From positions 620,001 through 684,000 of the forward strand of contig NC_016472.1 of NCBI RefSeq assembly GCF_000226095.1: a stretch of DNA of 64,000 nucleotides, in the 5' to 3' direction. Positions within the stretch are counted from its first letter, which is position 1. Each line of letters starts with the position of its first letter. The notes under the pieces were generated by a model. That model worked only from the letters and a program-made list of their open reading frames with translations, was not told the origin of the DNA and ran no database searches. Made by a program: the position numbers and the translations under genes. This DNA comes from Thermothelomyces thermophilus ATCC 42464 (Eukaryota; Ascomycota; Sordariomycetes; Sordariales; Chaetomiaceae). Below, piece by piece: positions 36,868 through 48,300 of the stretch.

Positions 36868-37621
36868 AGCCGTAGGTGGGGCATTGTATTGGAAGCACAA
36901 GATTAGTGAATTAAAAACTGCACCGAGTGGTGGTTATCGAGGTGTATCTATGTATCTGTACTTGCATGAAAGTGCTAGGCGATTAAAAAAAAATAGCCAT
37001 GACCATTACATCATTTTCTGGGCAAAACGCGGGTCCGTCAACAACGCTCTGAAAGGAACTGATCTGAAATAGCGGCTCATAATGATTGAAATGCTTAAAA
37101 ATAATAAACTCATAATCTGTATCCCCTTTCCTCCGCACACTCGGTAGGACACTAGCCGCTACGCTGTTGATGGCAATGGTTGGCTGCCGAGAATCGAGGG
37201 TACAATTTGCTGAGGGTTTAGGACAGGGCAGTCAAAACAATCCAATACACTACAACTTCCTCGAGGGCAAAACATGGTTAAGCACCGCTAAACCGAGGGC
37301 GGCAGGCGGTAAGGGCTCCATGCGGGGCTCGGGCTCGTTGGCCGGGGAGCCGATGGGGCGATAATGCTTATCAGCCCAGGAACTGTGGGGGCGGCTCTAA
37401 ATTTTTTTGGATTTCTCGATCTCGGCCAGGCAAAAGAAATTCTGCAGAAACCGATTTTTTGGTCGTCTCGGCTTCCCTCGCTCTTCCTGAACATCCTCCC
37501 GCGCCCTCTGCAGCCGCATACCATTAAATCACCCGAGTCCTCCATCTGTCCTCTCGGAATTCCATTTTGTACCTTTTTTTTTTTTTTTTTAGCAGAGGTC
37601 AATCTTTAAGCCGCACTCGAG
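36868..37621. other. Spacer DJ-1 gene / fpr4
   Basis: About 750 bases with the fpr4 promoter. A poly-T run (about 37574-37591) lies 30 bases before the fpr4 ATG. No gene is supported. Confidence 0.55.
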
Positions 37622-39297
37622 ATGTCGCCGCTTCTGCCTGTCGCCGTGTACGGCCTCGAGGTTCCTCCGGGGGGGGTCATGGTCCCCGCCGAGATTGAGT
37701 TTCCGGCGACGGTACGCTCACTCCTCAGTTTCAGATTCATCTAGCTACGGACATGCTGACAGTCGCGCCCAGATCCGCATCACCATGGCGGCCATTGACC
37801 CCACGGCCGCGCCCGAGACTGACGACCAGGGCAATGTTCCCTCCGTCCCTCGCTCGACCCTGAAGATCCACAAGGCGAACGTCGACGAGAACGACGAGGA
37901 GGGTGGTGACTACCTGGACTCGCTTCTCGGCAAGGATGACGAAGATGACGAGTCGGATGAGGATGACGAGGAGGCCAACGGCGGTCCCAGCGACCCGTCC
38001 AAGTCCAAGAAGGCGCGCCGCGACGCCGCCATCAAGAAGCTCCTCGAGGCCACCAAGGAGGACTCGGACGACGAGATGGAGGATGCCGACTCCAAGCCCA
38101 ACGGCGTCAAGAACAAGAACAAGAACAAGGGCAAGGGCAAGGCTAGCGACGAGGACGAGGAGCAGAGCGACGACGAGGAGGACGACGGCGAGGACCTCAA
38201 CCTGGAGGAGTACGTCGTGTGCACCCTCGATACCGAGCGGGTATGTACATAGTCCCCTTGGTCGAGACGCTTCTGGCCGCAGCGGTATCAGGCGGACTAA
38301 CATCCCATCGCAGACCTACCAGCAGCCTATCGACATCACGGTTGGCGAGGGCGAGAAGATCTTCTTCAGCGTCAAGGGTACCCACACTGTGTACCTGACC
38401 GGCAACTACGTCGTTCCCGAGAACGAAGAGGAGGACGACGAGGAGGACGATGAGGAGTATTCGGATGACGAGTACGACCTCCCTCCCGGCATCGAGGACG
38501 AGGACTCGGACGAGATGAGCGACGAGCTCGACCACATCGATGGCGCGGCCCGCGTCGAGGAGGTCGACACCGATGAGGAGGAGGCGCCCAAGCTGGTCGA
38601 GGCCAAGAAGGGCAAGAAGCGGGCCGCCGAGGAGGAGGCCGATGGCCTCGACGACATGATGGCCAAGGACGAGAAGAAGCTCAGCAAGAAGCAGCAGAAG
38701 AAGCTCAAGAACAACCAGGGCGAGGCTGTCGCTGCCGAGTCCAAGGCCAAGGATTCGCCGGCCGCTAAGGGCGACAAGAAGGTCCAGTTCGCCAAGGAGC
38801 TGGAGCAGGGCCCAACCGGCCCCGCTAAGGACAGGGCCGAGGGCAAGGGTGACAAGGCCGAGAACAAGGGCGACAAGAAGGGCCTCGGCGTGAAGGTTGT
38901 CCAGGGCGTCACCATCGACGACCGCAAGATCGGTACAGGCCGGACGGTCAAGAACGGCGACAAGGTGGGCATGCGGTACATTGGCAAGCTCCAGAACGGC
39001 AAGGTGTTTGATGGTAAGTTTCCATGAAGGAGAAGGGCCTTGTTTCTTTTTTTTTCCGGAGACAAGTTCAAGCTGACCCGCCGTGATTTAGCCAACAAGA
39101 AGGGCGCGCCCTTTACCTTTAAGGTCGGCAAGGGCGAGGTCATCAAGGGCTGGGATATCGGCATCCAAGGCATGGCCATTGGTGGTGAGCGCCGCCTGAC
39201 CATTCCTCCTCACCTCGCCTACGGCAGCCGGGCCCTCCCCGGCATCCCGCCCAACAGCACCCTCATCTTCGACGTCAAGCTGCTCGAGATCAAGTAA
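37622..39297 (+). CDS. fpr4: Nucleolar FKBP-type prolyl isomerase, Fpr3/Fpr4 type
   Basis: Histone chaperone and peptidyl-prolyl cis-trans isomerase of the nucleolus/nucleus. Exons are 37622-37711, 37773-38240, 38314-39013 and 39092-39297; GT-AG introns of 61, 73 and 78 bases close to 487 aa. The N-terminus ([16 protein letters not shown]...[10 protein letters not shown], joined across intron 1) is the nucleoplasmin-like domain typical of Fpr3/Fpr4. Long acidic Asp/Glu tracts and a Lys-rich segment (about residues 55-370) follow. The FKBP domain occupies about residues 384-487: [31 protein letters not shown], and [20 protein letters not shown], with the drug-pocket Tyr, Asp, Phe, Trp and Tyr residues present. 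Length and order fit the family. Confidence 0.95.
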
Positions 39298-40119
39298 ACA
39301 ACCGGTTGCCTTGAGGGCCCTTTGCCACGGGCTAGACCCGATTAGCCACCTCTTGCTTGGTACCCGGCGCGCGGCGTCGGTCGGTGTGGGTTCCGTGTAC
39401 TCTATGAGGAGGGGAGTCTCCTTCTTTCCCTCTTCCCCTCGCTGGCGCCTCGAGAGCTGGGCGCTTGATTTCCTTTGCTCTGCTGTGCTGGCAGCGGGAA
39501 ATGCACACAACACCGTGGAGACCTCCGATCTTGCTCGGTCTGCGAGGATCCCCTGCTCTATGGGGAGCAGACGAACGATTTGGCGGGATGACGATGGCTA
39601 TCTAACATTGCATCTGGGTCGGCGAACTGAAAAAGTTCTTCTGGACGAGAATTTTCTGTTTCTCTCTCTGTATCCTGTGTTTCCTTTGTTCGTTTATAGG
39701 CGCCAATGATATCTCGGCAGTTCGAGGATACATTCAGCTACTTTGGCACTCGGGTCCTGCTCAGCGTTACGTTCGTTATCTGTTGTTCTTCCGTTTTGGT
39801 GGGCCTCCCGCCGAGTCACTGCTGACCGGGTCATTCCTGCCCTGTATGTCGTTCTTCCGGCAACCCCGGAGTCCACGTTTTCCCACAAGGTAAGAGGGAC
39901 AGTAGGAAGGGACTTTCTGAGAATGGCTCCCACGCAGCTCCAAGTATTCGCCTCCCCGACCGACTTTTCATCGCTTAGCGCTGGAAGCCTCTCCAATCCC
40001 GGTTGCAGTCCCTGACTTGCTCCAACTTTTACGAGTCTAGCCATACGCAGCATATACCACGGCCACAGCAGCAGTAACTATTACGGCCTCGCCTTTTTAC
40101 GCGGACCGGATGAATCGAC
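39298..40119. other. Spacer fpr4 / NDR-type kinase
   Basis: About 820 bases, holding the fpr4 3' region and the kinase promoter. No other gene, RNA or repeat is recognised. Confidence 0.55.
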
Positions 40120-43100
40120 ATGAACGAGCATCTTGTCCAATACTTTGGTTATACGGCCGACTCCTCTCCGGGGCTTGATCAGACGCCAAACCCCTTCTCT
40201 AGCAGCAGCTATCCTCCGCCGACCACCCACCGCTCCGCGCTGTCTGCCAGACTCCGGCGGCAGAAGGTCAAAGTGTTCACGGCCCTCAAGTCCTTGACCA
40301 ATAACGACTGTAGGTGCATGTCTCCCAACCGACTCGGCTACCTTTATGTTGACCCAGCTTTTTCTCTTTTTTTCTTTTTTTTTCTTTTAGCCTTCGAGCA
40401 ATCAAACGCAGGGGAGCAGTCCGTCACGTCCTCGGAAGGACAGAGTACGAAGTCGACCCTCATCTCGGGTCTCCACAAGATGTCAAACGCCATCATCCGC
40501 CCTCCCCCGGAGCAGACCGTTGTCCGCAGGGCATCTCCCCAGAGCCGACCGCTGCTGAAGGAGACGTTCCAGGAGGCCGAGATGTCGCCGGCGTCAGTCT
40601 CAGGGTCGTCCGGAGTCGCTGTCGGCACCTCCGCGTCTAACACAAACTCCGGCAAGATCAGCGCGCTGAGCAGCAGCGGCTCCCACCCCTCGACGGACAA
40701 GACCTCGCCACGACCCATGTTCAGAGACAGAGACCCCAACACGTTAGGCGGCGACGGGCGAGCCGCACGCCTCCCAACGACCCCGAGCAGCTCAAGGACC
40801 ACCGCAGCCCGCCACAGCCCACACCCGTCGTGGAGGCAGACCACCAGCGGAACTCCGCCGTCGTCCCCCCCAAACACGTCATGCAACAACAATAACAACA
40901 ACAGGTCGGTTTGCAACCTCCTCGACCCGATCCATGAAGTACCGCCGTCCCTCCCGCCCCCGGGCCACCATCATCAACCCCATCGTCGTCGTTTTCGGGC
41001 CCGCGGCCGGACCCCGCCACCGCCGCCGCTGCCGCCGCTGCCCCAGCCGGGCGTCGCCACCGCAGAGCGCGCGGCGGCCGCCAAGATCTTCCTCGAGACG
41101 CACTTCAACACGCTGCTCGCGTCGGGCCCGTCGCCCAGGCAGATGCGGCGGCAGATGCTGGAGACGGAGCTGTTCAACCGCGCGCGCGAGCTCCGCGAGC
41201 AGCAGCAGTCGGAGGGCAGTCCCAGGAGTAGTACTAGAGGTAGTGGTGGTAATAAGGGGACAGAGGCGCGAGCGGCGGCGGAGGCCCGGGCGCGGTTCTG
41301 TCGGAGGGAGGCCGAGCATCTGAGAGAGGTCCGGGCCATGAAGGCCGGGGCGATCAGGCTCCTCGGTAGCGGCGGTCTCGCCGTCGCGGCGGGACGTTAC
41401 GAGACGGTCAAGGTGCTGGGGAAGGGAAGCTTCGGGGTGGTGAAGCTGGTGAGGGAGCGCGGGCGGGAAGGGAGGGTGTACGCGATGAAGGTGATCAGGA
41501 AGAGCAAGATGTTGAAGACGAACCAGGAGGGCCACTTGAGGGCCGAGAGGGATCTCTTGGTGGCGAGCGAGGGGTCGAGGTGGTAGGTTCATGCCTCTCT
41601 GATCTTTGCTTGATGGATTGATTGGGCTGATTTGTCACGGCCCCTGGGTGTTTCTTCTCAAAGGGGTTATGGCTATAAGATTGGCGTGATGTGATGGTTG
41701 ATCGCTGACGGTCAAGCTTAGGATCGTGCCCCTGGTGGCCAGCTTTCAGGACCTCTCGAACCTGTACTTGGTGATGGAGTACATGCCCGGCGGTGACTTC
41801 CTGAGCCTCCTGATCCGGGAGAACGTGCTGCACGAGTCGGTGGCGCGCTTCTATGTTGCCGAGATTGTCCTCTGCGTCGAGGCTGCGCACTCGCTCAAGT
41901 GCATCCACCGCGACATCAAGCCCGACAACTTCCTCATCTCGGCCTCGGGCCACCTCAAGATCAGCGATTTCGGCCTCGCGTTCGACGGCCACTGGTCGCA
42001 CGACACGACCTACTACAACAGCCACCGGTAGAGCCTGGTCAAGAAGTTAGGCATCAGGGTCGACGGCGACGGCGAGGACAGGGACGGGGCCCGCGGCCTC
42101 GAAGACAGGAGGTGGGCCAGCGGCATCGACGCGTCCCTCGAGAGGCACGACAAGAAGGACCTGTATGACGGCGAGCCGCTGCTGAATTGGCGCAACCGCT
42201 GTGGGACCCGGCACTCGGCCCGGAGCGTCGTGGGCACCAGCCAGTACATGGCGCCCGAGGTGATCGAGGGGAGGAGATACGACGCGAGGTGCGACTGGTG
42301 GAGCGTCGGCATCATCCTCTTTGAGTGCATCTACGGCCATACCCCGTTCCTGTCCGAGGCGGGCAGACAGCAGACCAAGGAGAACATCTTGCGGCACCAC
42401 GAGACGTTCGGCTTCCCGCCGCGCCCGACCGTGTCCCGCCGGTGCCAGCACCTGATGCTCTCGCTGATTACAGACAAGGAGTATCGTCTCTGCTCGGAGC
42501 GCTACCGCATGAGGGACTTCATGATGGCGTCGTCGTCGTCCTCCTCCTCCTCCTCTTCTGCCACCTCGTCTCCCGGGGCCGCAGGCGGCTCCAAGATGCG
42601 CGACTTGGCCGGCCGCTACGTGTTTCCCTACGACGCCGAGGACATCAAGGCGCACAAGTGGTTCCGCCACATACCCTGGGAGCGCCTCCACGAGCTGGAA
42701 CCGCCGCTGGTCCCGCAGCTCCGCTCCGTCGACGACACGCACTATTTCGAGGACGGCGGATCGGTCAGCGACGGGAGCGAGAGCGAGCTAGAGGCAGACG
42801 GCGGGGGTCAAGTGCAAGACACAAAAGACGGCGCGGCCGAGCGAGCCCCGCGAGAGGCGTTTTACCCCTCGCCGGCATGCTCTCCTCCTATGTCTCCCCC
42901 TTTGGAACCGAAAAGTTGGTCCCCGGCTACCACAGGCTACCAGGCCTCGACTATCCTCGCGCAGCAGCAGAAGCAGCAACAGCAACAACAGCAACAGCAA
43001 CAACAGCAACAGCAACAACAGCAACAACCACAAGTGCCCCCTCACGTACACCTCGACGACGGGTACTTGACCAATCCCGCGACCGGAACCACCAGCACCG

Positions 43101-44023
43101 CTCATGAGCCGTTCTCCCTCTTGTTCCTCCCATCCCTGGAGTCCCCCGTCACCACCGCGCTCTTCCACATCTCCCCTGCCTTGAGCACCACGGCCCATAC
43201 GGCCGGCACCTGCCCGACGACGTCGCTGTCGCCCTCGCAAGAACAGCTCGCCTTCCTGCGCCCGCTGCGGTATCCCCTCCAGACACTGGCCCTCGCGGTC
43301 CTCGCCGCGCCAGGGCAGGCAACACCACCATCACCGTCACCGCGCGACGGCGGCGTCGTTGGTATCGTCGAGGAGAAGCTGGGCCTCCTGGAGGCGTGGC
43401 TGGCCCGGTTTCCCCCCGGCGATGGCGCACCGAGCGAGGCGGAGCGGGCATGCCTGCGCGAATTTGTAAGGCGGTTCGCCGCGCCTCCTGCCGCCGCCAC
43501 CGCCGCCGTCGCCGTCAATGCGGGTGGCGGTTTGGATGAAGATGGGGATGGAGATAAGCGGCGCCGCGGGAAGGAGCGCAAGCGGCCCCGGGACCGGTTG
43601 CTCCGGGACAAGGCGACCAAGACGGTGGCGATGGAGGTGCGGAGGCGAACGGCGTTTCTGGGGTACGAGTGGACCCGGATGAGGAGCAGCGGTGACGACG
43701 ACGACGACGACGACGACGATAACGACAGCAACGACGATGTCGTCGTTGATGGTGAGACCCGGGGAAGAGTGGCGGGCGATGGTGATGGTGACGGTGGTCC
43801 GGGTGATGATAATGACGACGACGAAAATGTAGCTGTGGTTGCTGCTGCTGCTGCTGCTGCTTCTGGGGAGCGTGCCGGTGATCCTTCGGATGCTCCCGGG
43901 CTGGAAGAGGAGCGCGTAGCGGCCAGTCCAGATGGGCAGAAGCAGGGCGAGAGATTTCAGGGGTGGGGTGTTGACGCTGCGGTGGTGCGGGCCATGTATA
44001 GCGGTCCGTGGAGTTTGCGTTGA
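40120..44023 (+). CDS. NDR-type AGC protein kinase with an in-frame TAG
   Basis: Ser/Thr kinase of the AGC/NDR group (Cot1/Dbf2 relatives), likely in morphogenesis or septation. Exons are 40120-40309, 40391-41582 and 41722-44023 (introns of 81 and 139 bases), 1228 codons to the final stop. An N-terminal regulatory helix (RQMRRQMLETELFNRARELR) precedes the kinase domain: GKGSFG (about 407-412), AMK (Lys about 430), HRDIKPDN (Asp about 525), DFG (about 543), then VVGTSQYMAPEV. Between DFG and APE is a long insert (with LNWRNRC). At 42029-42031 an in-frame TAG interrupts this insert (codon 564, after YYNSHR), and the frame continues with clear kinase sequence. The gene may be a young pseudogene, need read-through, lose the TAG by splicing (42028-42081 is a 54-base GTAGAG...ACAG stretch), or carry a sequencing error. 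The long C-terminal tail has Ser, polyQ, Asp and Ala runs. Confidence 0.8.
42962..43027. repeat. CAG/CAA polyglutamine tract in the kinase
   Basis: 22 codons of CAG/CAA with one Lys interruption, encoding residues about 875-896 in the C-terminal tail. The mixture of CAG and CAA makes it partly stable, but length polymorphism is likely. Confidence 0.9.
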
Positions 44024-44816
44024 ATAGGGCGGGAGGCCGGGAGAGGAGAGTAGAGGGGAGGCCAAGCCGCGGATACAACTGGGCCAATCCTCCTCTTTCT
44101 TTCCTTCTCTTTTACTTCTGTGACTTGTTGAGGAAGAGACGGAGGTGAGTATAGATAGAGTTGAGTAATTAGCTATAGGGTACCGAGTCAAGTAGCAATA
44201 GAGAGCATTAGCATCTGAGACCAGCGGGTTCAAAGCCGTGTAATTGGCAACGAGCTCCTTCTTGAACCTCGGTGTTGTTTGCCATCCCAGGATGCATGCG
44301 TTCTACTACTGACCTCTTGATGAACTGCAGGCGCCCAGTGGCTGGTTCAATTTTTTTTTTTCATCTGATGGCGTATGTTTAAGTGGCACAATTTTATTAT
44401 TTTCTGTTCTACAATTGAGAAGACCTTAAAGTTGAATCTGGGCAAATCTCTAGAATCCCTCTGACCGATTGTGTTTCCTCATTCCCACAACATTATTATG
44501 AGATTGCAACCACTTACTACAGCAGCGGTTACCATTACTCGGAAACAGCCGAAGTAGCTCCTTTCGTTTCTGCTGTATCAATTGGAGCATCGAATATGTT
44601 CTTCGATGGGAGAATTAAAAACCGAGAAATCAAATTCATCTCTACGCCCTTTGACACGAGGCACACCGACACAAGGAACTCGACCTGAACGGGTGAGAAA
44701 CTACTCCGTACTTCCGTGCGAAAGTGGCAACTACTGGATGCGCCGAGGACAAATGGCAAAGTGTTCTTAAACTGCAAACCACTCTCTGTCCCTCAACAAT
44801 TAGGCAAAGCCTGAAT
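44024..44816. other. Spacer kinase / tRNA-Arg
   Basis: About 790 bases. It holds the kinase 3' region, a poly-T run near 44350-44360 and one TACTCCGTAC motif copy (44702-44711). No gene is supported. Confidence 0.55.
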
Positions 44817-44888
44817 GGTCCGCTGGCTCAATGGCAGAGCGTCTGACTACGAATCAGGAGGTTCCAGGTTCGACCCCTGGGTGGATCG
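44817..44888 (+). tRNA. trnR-ACG: tRNA-Arg (ACG)
   Basis: A 72-base cloverleaf without intron. Acceptor stem GGTCCGC pairs with GTGGATC (G-T wobbles allowed), discriminator G at 44888. The D arm is GCTC...GAGC with an A-box-like TGGCTCAATGG. The anticodon arm is TCTGA-CTACGAA-TCAGG with anticodon ACG in the loop, reading CGT and, after inosine editing, CGC and CGA. The T arm is CCAGG-TTCGACC-CCTGG (B box). It lies between the kinase and ubr1. Confidence 0.97.
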
Positions 44889-45350
44889 TTTCTTTTTCCC
44901 TCTAGCACTTTTGGCGCATGGTGCTTTTCTACCCGCCTTCGACTGCTCTGTGTTACCAACTCCGTCTACTCCAGAACTTCTGAACCGCTCTGGTTTCAGT
45001 CGTTTATGCAAACAACTCGTACATGCGCAACCGTGATGGACAACTAGAGGACACCTGATTGGAAGGGACGGTTGAATAGCAGCCATCGACAAACAGAATC
45101 CCGTCTGTGTATCATCTTCCCATTCTGTGCCTACTCTTCACGAGACGAGTAGCTTTGCATTTGCTTTTTACAACTCGATAATCAAGGAGAAAGAAAAGAA
45201 ATAACGCCCGCCAACCATATAATTCGTTAATCATCCTGTAAGCAGCACCGTGATATCATGCAAATGCATCGCAGAAACCCCTTCTCCCGGCACACTTGCC
45301 CTTGCCCCCCCAAAAAACTCTCGCCTCACACTCTCTCGAGGAGAACCCGA
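44889..45350. other. Spacer tRNA-Arg / ubr1 3' end
   Basis: About 460 bases with the tRNA terminator and the ubr1 3' UTR. Nothing else is seen. Confidence 0.6.
44893..44897 (+). terminator. Pol III terminator of tRNA-Arg
   Basis: A TTTTT run five bases after the tRNA 3' end, the usual RNA polymerase III stop signal. Confidence 0.8.
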
Positions 45351-48300
45351 CTAGATCGTCTCCCACCCACCAGTATTGATATCCGCCTCGAGCTTCCGCG
45401 CGATAAAGCTTGGTATGCCGTGGCTGAGCCACAGGTTCCTCAGCATCGAGTCGTAGCGCTTCTGGTGCAGGAACAACTGGCGGCCGTAGCGCAGCCCATT
45501 ATCGACCTCGCCGTACTTGTCGATGTACGGCGCGTTGCTGAAGGAGCCCGACCGCCGCGAGAGGTAGAAGACGCAGCACTTGCGGATGTTGATGAAGAGA
45601 CCAATGTTTTTCTGGCACCTAAAACCGCGCAAGCCTGTATTAGCGCAATTCGGGCGGAGGGGGGGGACCAAAAAAAAAAAAAATGAGAGTTAAGAGTGGA
45701 AAAGTGACTTACCTGAGCATATGCTGCTGCGCTCCGCCAATCTGCGAGATTCTGTCTGGCCCGATCCTGTCTTCCCTGGCGCAGCAGACGGCCTGGCTGC
45801 AGAAGATTTCGCCGCAGAACAGGCAGATGGCCGGCTCGGTCAAGTCCTTGCCCTTTGTCGGGCACTTTCGCCGCGTGCACTCTTCGATGAGCGCATCGTA
45901 GTTCTTGGGCAGCCCGACCAGCTCGAAGATGCCCGGATGGCTGAGCACCGCCGACTGCGGCAGCCGCTCGTCATCCCCGCTGTACGGCCACATTGCCTGG
46001 TGCTTGACCCACCCGGCCACCAGCCGTGGCGTGTCGGCGGGCCAGCCGTGCTCCACGCCCAGTGCCGGTGTGAGCGCCGTCAGCATCTCGTTCAGCGACG
46101 GCACGCGCAGGGCCTCGGTGAGCCGCTCGAGTTCGCGCTGCTCCGGGTTGGGGCTCACGCGGCTGTTGAAGTTGACGCCGAACTTGACGTGCAGGAGGAT
46201 CACGCACTTGCGCAGGAACGTCAGCGCGTATTTGCGCAGGAGGATGTACCACGACTCCCACGTGTCGATACCGGGTTGCTCAAACGCCTTGTTCTCCCAC
46301 TCCGGTCGGTCGACAGTCGGTACCGGCTCCGAGGCGCACTTGACGTCAATCTCGTAAAGCGCCTCGCAGAAGGATACAAAGGCGGCCGTGGGGGGATCCA
46401 TCTCCTCCCGCCGCGTGACGAACTGGAACCAGAGCGGCGCCGGCATGTTGCGGGCCAGGTGGTAAGCCACCTTGGTGATCTCGGCCAGGTAGCACAGGCG
46501 GACCATGTGAGCAATCTCGAACCCCTGCGCCGGGATGACGCCAAAGACGCATTCGCACAGGAAGATGAACGGATCCTGGCTGAGCAGCGGCGGATAACTG
46601 TTCGCCGGGAACCGAGTGTGTTCGGTCTCCTCGCCCAGGTACTGCGCGATAAAGAGCTGGCAGTGCTGCCGCTCGCTATCCCTGCGGTACTCCGTGTCGA
46701 TCTTGTTCTCCCCCGACTCGCGCAAGCCCCCGACAGCAATGTAAGACGTCACCGTCTCGCTCAAGATGCGGAGCTGCGTCAGGACCTGCTCCGGAATCTT
46801 CTCGAGGAACGTCATGCCGTACTCGGCTTCTACGCCGCGCTGCTGAATTTCGACGGCCGAGATCGAGAACCCTACCGACCGCGCTAGAACGTCGCTGCCG
46901 TACAGCTCATTGGCGCCCAGTTCGGGAGGCTCAAACTGATGGCGCGACACGATCCCGTTCTTCCTCAGCGTGTCCCTGAGCCGGCGGTAAACATTGACGA
47001 GTTCCCTCATGGGCGTGTTGGCATCGGCACTGGCCCCACGGCCCCCTTGATCTGGGGCCGACATCATGGAGAACGTCTCGCTGAATGGCGTGCCCGTTGA
47101 GATAGACTGGGCACCGACGTCGACCCAGGCATCATCTAGTAGCTGCGCCGACTTTTCCGCGAGGCTGTTGATCAGGTGTCGGGAGGTGTACGCGGCGAAC
47201 TCGTTCTGAATCCGATCTGGCGGCCGTGCCGCTCCGAGCGTGTAGTACGCCGAGTGGAGCTGGGAATCGAGGAAGGACGAGAACGGCGTAGACGGCACCA
47301 ACGGCCCGGGATACGACTCCTCCTGGCCTTTCCAGATGATGGGCAGGAACGCGTTGCCGAGAGCTTTGCACAGCGGACACACAAACTCCAGCCTGCTGAT
47401 CTTCTCTGGAGCATGCCGCGCAATCTGCTGGTTATGCCTCCTCACGGTAGCTTCAAAGTAGGCCTCGAAGCAGTGATAGTGCATGATGTGGCCGCAGCCG
47501 ATCGAGACCGGGCCAAGGCGAGACAGCTTCGCAGGGAACCCTTTGCCGATGACCTGGCGCTCCGTCTCGAATATCTGGCCTTGCTGGTTTACCTTGCGGA
47601 CTTTCTTCCGGTTCTCGCTGGCAACACCGAAAGGCCGGATGGACTCTGCAGATCTGTCAAGGTTTTCAGGCGTATTGAACGCCTCTCTGACAAAGTCCGG
47701 GTCTTGGAAATCGGTCTGACGAAGGATGTTGCTTTCGGTGAAGTAAGCGAAAGTACCGTACAACCGGCGCTCGTCCGTGTCCTCCTGGCACAGGATACAG
47801 GTGCCCGACGGGTACTTCCAAAAGTCCCGATGCTCTTCCATGGGTGGCACGTCGTCGTCCTCCAGGTCGTCCATCTCTCCCCAGTTGATGTCTCCCTGGT
47901 TTTCCATGAAGCTCTTTTGCTGAGCCTGAAACTGCGCCATGACTCGCGCTTGCCGGTCCAGAGCGGCCTTCTTCTTGCGCTCCCGCTCTTCATCAGCACT
48001 GTTGGTCGCGGGCGAAGCCGTGCCCATACGGTCTACCGAAAGCCCGAGTCGCTCGCAAGTGGACTCGAATGCTTTGGGCCTCTTCTGCTGCATTCTCCGA
48101 AGGATCGTCGCCACTCTCGGGTGGCACGCCTTGAACTCATCCTTGGAAGCTATCAGGTTCATCAAGGCCACAATCGTTCTGGCCTGCGGGGCTTCGGGAA
48201 CAACGCTGAGCGCCTGCTGAGTGAGCGCGGTAGCGACGAACGACGGCTGCGGCTGGTCTTCTTCTTCTGTATTGTCTTCGGCAATCGCGATGAGGATCAA

